Shown one piece after another: positions 6,706 through 8,289 of a stretch of DNA of 8,289 bases (within the stretch, counting starts at the first letter, position 1; every line of letters starts with the position of its first letter). A model generated the notes under the pieces. That model was not told the DNA's origin, made no database searches, and saw nothing but the letters and a program-made list of their open reading frames with translations. A program made the translations under genes and the position numbers. Source of the stretch: Pseudomonas sp. UBA1879. Its GTDB lineage: Bacteria; Pseudomonadota; Gammaproteobacteria; Pseudomonadales; Pseudomonadaceae. The stretch is taken from contig NZ_DDHJ01000008.1 in NCBI RefSeq assembly GCF_002338065.1, positions 11,673 to 19,961 of the forward strand, given 5' to 3'.

Positions 6706-7479
6706 CCAGAGTTTGCGAGTGACCACCACGATGGATTCTCTAAAGGAGGGGGGTTCAACGTCGGGCAACGTTATCTCAGCCCCAAGATCTAAGCAACCGG
6801 GAATCAATTTGCGCAAATCGTCGATCACCAGCGCCGGAGACTCTTCGGCAATTGGCCGACCGTGGTTGTAGCCGTAGCTCAAAGCCACGCACGCCACGCC
6901 GGCTGCTTTGGCCGCGAGGACGTCGTTGCGCGAGTCACCCACGAACAGCGATTGCGAGCCTGGAACGCCGGCCATTTTCATCACGAAAAACAGCGCCGCC
7001 GGGTCAGGTTTCTGCTGTGGCAAGGTGTCGCCGCCGACGATCCAGCGGAAGAAGCGGCCGAGTTTCATGTCGTCCAACAGCGGCGCAACGAAACGTTCCG
7101 GCTTGTTGGTGATGAGGGCCATTTCCACGCCCTGCTTCTGCAGCCACTTCAGGGTTTCGCGTACGCCAGGGTAGACGCGGGTCAGCGAATGGTTATCGCC
7201 GTAGGCCTCCATGAAGATCGCAAGCGCTGCTTCGGTGGACGCTTCGTCCACCGAAGAATGGTCCATGTCGTTGGCCAGCGCCCGGCGTACCAACACGCGC
7301 ACACCATTGCCTATCCAGTCCCGCACGCGCTCGATGCCCGCAGGCGCGCGTCCGAGTTGATGAAGGGTTTTGTCCACAGCTGCGGCCAGGTCCGGCACCG
7401 AGTCAACCAGTGTGCCATCCAGATCGAACATGATCAGTTTGGGCAGACGACCCGGAAACAGCTGCTCGAAGCCGCTCAT
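6661..7479 (-). CDS. gph: Phosphoglycolate phosphatase Gph (HAD family)
   Basis: Gph dephosphorylates 2-phosphoglycolate, a product of oxidative DNA damage repair, in the cytoplasm. The 272 residues contain all HAD motifs: DLDGT with nucleophile Asp19 (19-23), TNK (124-126), KPDP (157-160) and GDSRND (181-186). A helical cap lies between motifs I and II. The recognisable enzyme ends near residue 230. The remaining 40 or so residues, including a basic end with three Trp (LWMKVMKALARWRWRA), have no HAD role that I can see and make the protein longer than the roughly 250-residue E. coli enzyme. The last 14 codons resemble the candidate trpG leader peptide, so this end may be kept for trpE control. 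The ATG shares one base with the rpe stop (TGATG), and no Shine-Dalgarno site is apparent, pointing to translational coupling with rpe. Confidence 0.93.
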   Translation of the reverse strand: MSGFEQLFPGRLPKLIMFDLDGTLVDSVPDLAAAVDKTLHQLGRAPAGIERVRDWIGNGVRVLVRRALANDMDHSSVDEASTEAALAIFMEAYGDNHSLTRVYPGVRETLKWLQKQGVEMALITNKPERFVAPLLDDMKLGRFFRWIVGGDTLPQQKPDPAALFFVMKMAGVPGSQSLFVGDSRNDVLAAKAAGVACVALSYGYNHGRPIAEESPALVIDDLRKLIPGCLDLGAEITLPDVEPPSFRESIVVVTRKLWMKVMKALARWRWRA

Positions 7480-8150
7480 CAGCGCGCCAACGCCAGTTCT
7501 GCACGCATTTTTTCAATGACTTCTTTGTAATCGGGTGCATTGAAGATGGCCGAGCCTGCAACGAACGTGTCGGCGCCCGCCGCGGCGATGTCGCGGATGT
7601 TCTGGACGTTGACGCCACCGTCGATTTCCAGACGGATGTCACGACCGGACGCATCGATCAACGCGCGCGCTTCGCGCAGTTTGTTGAGGGTGCCAGGGAT
7701 GAATTTCTGACCGCCAAAGCCTGGGTTCACGCTCATGAGCAGGATCATGTCGACCTTGTCCATGACGTATTCGAGCAGGTTCAGAGGGGTCGCCGGGTTG
7801 AACACCAGGCCGGATTTGCACCCGCCTTCGCGGATCAGTTGCAGGGAGCGGTCGATGTGCTGGGTCGCTTCCGGGTGAAAGGTGATATAGGTCGCGCCCG
7901 CTTCGACGAAGTCGCCAACGATGCGGTCGACCGGGCTGACCATCAGATGCACATCAATCGGGGCAGTAATGCCGTACTTGCGCAACGCTGCGCACACCAT
8001 TGGGCCGATGGTCAGGTTGGGGACGTAGTGGTTGTCCATGACGTCGAAGTGAACGATGTCGGCGCCAGCGGCCAGGACATTGTCGACTTCCTGCCCCAGT
8101 CGGGCGAAGTCGGCAGAGAGAATCGACGGAGCAATAGCGAAGGGCTGCAT
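7479..8150 (-). CDS. rpe: Ribulose-phosphate 3-epimerase Rpe
   Basis: Rpe interconverts ribulose 5-phosphate and xylulose 5-phosphate in the pentose phosphate pathway. The 223 residues are of normal length for this TIM-barrel enzyme. Landmarks are APSILSADF (7-15, conserved Ser9), HFDVMDNHYVPN (34-45, metal ligands His34 and Asp36), HLM (68-70), NPGFGGQKF (142-150), and EIDGGV with the second catalytic Asp177 (175-180). AAAGGTG lies a few bases before the ATG and supports this start. It is followed without a gap by gph, and rpe-gph-trpE is a conserved Pseudomonas order. The enzyme has no direct step in tryptophan synthesis, though its pathway feeds PRPP. Confidence 0.97.
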   Translation of the reverse strand: MQPFAIAPSILSADFARLGQEVDNVLAAGADIVHFDVMDNHYVPNLTIGPMVCAALRKYGITAPIDVHLMVSPVDRIVGDFVEAGATYITFHPEATQHIDRSLQLIREGGCKSGLVFNPATPLNLLEYVMDKVDMILLMSVNPGFGGQKFIPGTLNKLREARALIDASGRDIRLEIDGGVNVQNIRDIAAAGADTFVAGSAIFNAPDYKEVIEKMRAELALAR

Positions 8151-8185
8151 GACGCACCTTTTTGAGCGAAATCACGGTGGCGCGC

Positions 8186-8191
8186 ATTGTA
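8186..8191 (-). promoter_or_regulatory. Possible -10 box upstream of rpe
   Basis: TACAAT (five of six matches to TATAAT) lies about 36 bases before the rpe ATG on the minus strand and is followed by GCGCGCC. No good -35 box is present at 16-18 bases, so this is a weak promoter call. The rest of 8151-8265 shows nothing else clear. Confidence 0.25.
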
Positions 8192-8265
8192 CTCCAGAGT
8201 TTGAAACGTGGGTTGTGTGGCGGATGAATGCCGGTTCAGGTGTGAAGTCTGTTGATTGAACAGAA

Positions 8266-8289
8266 CCTGTGGGAGTGAGCCAACTGTCT
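8266..8289. repeat. Partial REP-like element at the right edge
   Basis: CCTGTGGGAGTGAGC (8266-8280) matches the left arm of the REP at 4974-4988 with one change (A to G in the GTAGG core). The sequence then departs (CAACTGTCT), and the window ends, so its extent is unknown. It lies upstream of rpe. Confidence 0.5.

Overview
The window is chromosomal DNA from a high-GC gammaproteobacterium, almost certainly a Pseudomonas. The evidence is the split tryptophan genes (trpE apart from trpGDC), the rpe-gph-trpE order, a 646-residue EstA/EstP-type GDSL autotransporter, and Pseudomonas-style REP palindromes carrying the core GTAGGAGTGAGC. I cannot name the species. All the large genes are intact and recognisable.

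Layout in + coordinates. A half REP lies at 1-16. The trpGDC operon runs on the minus strand: trpC (48-887), trpD (884-1939) and trpG (1953-2552), tightly packed. Next is a 469-base gap (2553-3021). It holds a probable trpGDC attenuation leader with a short peptide ending in ARWRWRA, a doubtful small reading frame overlapping it, and the upstream region of estA. estA (3022-4962, +) encodes an outer-membrane esterase and converges on trpE (5110-6594, -). Between them are a REP pair with perfect 25-bp inverted arms and a terminator-like hairpin for trpE. gph (6661-7479, -) and rpe (7479-8150, -) lie upstream of trpE and overlap each other by one base. A second REP fragment runs off the right edge.

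How the genes work together. TrpE and TrpG form anthranilate synthase (chorismate + glutamine to anthranilate). TrpD adds phosphoribosyl and TrpC makes indole-3-glycerol phosphate. Rpe belongs to the pentose phosphate pathway, which supplies ribose 5-phosphate for PRPP, the TrpD co-substrate. Gph is a housekeeping phosphoglycolate phosphatase.

The most interesting signal is regulatory. The last 14 codons of gph (MKVMKALARWRWRA, stop) and an otherwise unannotated 14-codon stretch before trpG (MRVIKAHARWRWRA, stop) are clearly related in DNA and protein. Both contain Trp-Arg-Trp just before the stop, both lie upstream of a trp gene, and both are followed 10-11 bases later by a small GC hairpin. 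I read them as paired trp leader peptides, the trpE copy being in frame with the end of gph.

The trpE-trpG interval is a known site of R/F-pyocin or tailocin clusters in other Pseudomonas. Here it holds only estA and REP elements. I found no tRNA or rRNA gene, CRISPR array, insertion sequence or clear defence system.
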